From: Aphelenchoides besseyi | Taxonomy: Eukaryota; Nematoda; Chromadorea; Rhabditida; Aphelenchoididae | Assembly (NCBI GenBank): GCA_024699855.1 | Contig: JAMPIQ010000002.1 | Span: forward strand, 12,338,001 to 12,402,000 | Length of the DNA: 64,000 nucleotides | Direction of reading: 5' to 3' | Shown here: piece by piece, positions 61,844 to 64,000 of the stretch | Position numbering within the stretch: position 1 is the first letter of the stretch | Layout: each line of letters opens with the position of its first letter | The notes under the pieces: model-generated | What the model was told of the DNA's origin: nothing | Database searches by the model: none | The model's input: the letters and a program-made list of their open reading frames with translations, nothing else | Translations under genes and position numbers: made by a program

Positions 61844-63739
61844 TCAATCGTTCTTTTCTAATCCAAGGCAGTTTTTCAAGAAATCCGTAGTGACCTTGCT
61901 AATTGGCTCAAGACATTTGGGTTGCCAGACGATGAAAAACACGTAAATGGGCACTGCGGATAACATAATCGCTAGTCCAATGCCTGAAATGACGTTATTA
62001 GGACTGGTTGAGTTCACAAGATTAATACATGTGTCAACCGGTGATCCAATGATCGGAATCAACACCAAACCAATGCAACCGATAAAGAATACTATTGGAA
62101 TCAAAATGAAAACTTTAATCGGTCGGGGTTCGTTGGGTCGAGTAACACGGAAGTAAAAAAGCGAAGCAATTGCACCAGCAATAGCCAACCAGTAACTAAT
62201 TTGAATGTAATTAATAAGTTGAATTACATTGCTCGATAAGGCCAAATATGAAATAGACAATAAACCCTGAAATTGAGAAGGTTAAATAAGAAATTTCCAT
62301 ATGGTTACAGTAAGAATAACAGCAGGAATTGGAGTGCGAGTTTTCGGATTCGTCATACCAAGTAACTCAGGCATTTGTCCTTCTTGAGCACCGGAATAAA
62401 ACAAACTAAACCTTTCTTTTGTGTTTGACAACAATTTTTGAACGTACCGCGATGATGTGAAGATAACGCCATTGGCCGATCCGAGAGTTGAACAGGCCAC
62501 AAAGATTGGCATCATAAATGCGAGTGGTCCGAACACTCGATTGGCGAAATCAAGTGCAACTGCCGGGCTTCCAATCATTTCGTCTGGGGATAGAACAACA
62601 TAGAGAGCAACATTCGTTAGAACATAAATCGCTGTAACAACACAACATGAAACCAAAATCGCAATCGGTAAATCGCGTTGAGCATTCTTCATTTCATCGA
62701 CGATAAAAACCAGATAATTCCAGCTAAAATGAGTGACTTGTTGGAGACATAAAGTGAAATCAACTAACCCCTGATATGCAAATAAAGCAGAATAAAAGGA
62801 GAGAGAAATTGCTCCGGGAGATGTGTTGCTATTGATCCAAATGTCTTTGAATGTTTGCTTGTAAACATCATTTCCAAAAACGAGTAGATAGCTTCCCATT
62901 CCAATGATCGCAATCAATGCAAAGACCTTGGCCAATGTAAAGGTATCTTGAATCAAAGTGGAAAGACGAATAGAAAGGCAGTTAATTGCAGTTAGTACGA
63001 CTATAAATTGATGTTAATCAAACGCTTCATTCGATAACGTACAAAGTAGCAAAGCTGCTAATGCCTGAATCGATCCAGCCGGTGGCTCACAATCAATGTA
63101 AAATGGCTTTAACATGTAGATTGCAAAGGTCAATGATACGATTGTGCAAGTACATGGTCGCACTACCACTGCTTCAATGAAAAGTCGAATGAAGGCCAAA
63201 AATGGTCCGAATGCTTCTTTGATGTAAGTGTAATCTCCACCGTTTTTCTTGATCATTGTTGCTAACTCAGCATAACTAAAAAACTTTAATTTATGTTTGT
63301 TAATCGCAGTTTCATACCTGTAGGCACCCATTGTAACAAAGATACCACTTGCTAGCCAAGTGATCAACGAAATTCCAACACTGCCGGCTTCTTTTTGAAC
63401 TCCGGTTGGTGATACGAAAATTCCGGATCCAATAATACAGCCTACTGACATGGTGATTCCGTTGAACAAAGTAAGTGTTTTGCGTAATCCACGACCTTCG
63501 TCAAGTTTTGCCAATTCATCAGGATCCTTCTTTTCTTTGGCCGTAAACTCAACATCCAAATCGGAAGCCTTCTTTTCGTCTGGACTCAACAGCGCTTCTG
63601 TTTGAGCGTTCAAAACATTGGCGGCTTGTTCGTCATTTGTCGATGCATCAACCGGCTTTTTGATCGGATCTGCTTCGTTCACTGGTGCAACGGCTTCTAA
63701 CGGCACTTTTTCATCGGTCACTGGCAAAGAACCCGACAT
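61844..63739 (-). CDS. SLC7-type amino-acid transporter (light-chain/LAT-like)
   Basis: Six exons, 63739-63318, 63275-63043, 63000-62769, 62723-62448, 62405-62309 and 62266-61844, close in frame to 560 residues. The N-terminus of about 105 residues is acidic, without membrane segments, longer than usual. TM1 has the transporter signature GCIIGSGIFVSPTG (unwound GSG helix). TM6 has SALFA-YQGWNYLVF, and RLFYSGAQEGQMP matches the loop before TM9. Twelve hydrophobic segments are present. The family exchanges neutral or cationic amino acids, usually as a disulfide-linked heterodimer with SLC3A2; the extracellular loop Cys that pairs with the heavy chain appears in YIDCEPP, after TM3. A TTTTAG directly upstream of the ATG (about 63741) looks like a splice or trans-splice acceptor. 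Confidence 0.92.
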
Positions 63740-64000
63740 ATCTAAAAGTAAATTGAGCGAAATACTGAATCCTCGACTGTTAAATACTACCAACAAGGAG
63801 AACACGAACACAAACTCGCAACTACGTCAGCATAGCAACTGTTGAGAGTTTAGTGGCAAAGAAAATTGTAAGCATTTTCCGAGATGAAAAAGTATATAGC
63901 AAAAAGAAAGATGGCCAAATGTTGTAGTTTATAGTTTTTGAATTTCATTCTAAAAATGAACTCTGGAATAGACAACCAACAGATCAATTTGAACGAACAG

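Overview
The window reads as nuclear DNA of an ecdysozoan worm, most likely a nematode. It is about 40% GC. The protein genes are broken by very short introns (about 36-50 nt, GT/GC...AG) every 50-700 nt. The best-matching proteins are nematode-like: UNC-6 netrin, a LET-767-type short-chain dehydrogenase, a C05D11.1-type M16 peptidase and an ODR-2-type Ly6 protein. I rebuilt exon chains by hand with reading-phase bookkeeping; nearly all chains close exactly in frame. No rRNA, tRNA, CRISPR or clear DNA transposon was recognised.

Layout. 0-8.6 kb: sparse, with an intronless Ulp1/SENP-type C48 protease ORF (2482-3669) and a following, poorly resolved multi-exon locus with a C2H2 finger and basic repeats (about 3.8-5.2 kb). 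8.6-9.5 kb: a four-EF-hand protein (+) overlapping tail to tail with a small hypothetical ORF (-). 9.7-10.0 kb (-): a two-exon secreted neuropeptide precursor ending in RPRFG-stop, that is, an NPF/NPY-like RPRFamide. 12.8-15.2 kb (-): an NK1/slouch-class homeobox gene and a 17beta-HSD/ketoacyl-reductase-like SDR. 17.3-18.2 kb (-): a secreted protein of unknown family. 20.45-29.53 kb (-): a 32-exon huntingtin homologue of about 2,580 residues without a polyglutamine tract. 30.2-32.1 kb (-): a rhodopsin-class peptide GPCR. 36.1-42.4 kb (+): netrin, 9 exons. 43.5-45.5 kb (-): a MICAL-like LIM/bMERB protein, sharing a 246-nt divergent promoter with an M16 metallopeptidase homologue (45.8-49.4 kb, +) whose HxxEH motif reads HRTAH. 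51.2-52.8 kb (+): a GPI-anchored Ly6 protein. 53.4-56.6 kb (-): an SLC16 monocarboxylate transporter with an unusually long central loop. 59.3-61.2 kb (-): a secreted Kunitz/TIL/mucin protein. 61.8-63.7 kb (-): an SLC7 amino-acid transporter.

There is no operon-like functional cluster. Several genes concern the nervous system (netrin, RPRFamide precursor, peptide GPCR, NK1 homeobox, Ly6/ODR-2), but this is inferred from family knowledge only. The observations most worth following are the near-complete huntingtin gene in a probable nematode, the NPF-like peptide gene that is missed when single-exon ORFs are scanned, and the probably inactive M16 homologue. All exon borders come from sequence inspection and may be off by a few bases where alternative AG sites exist.
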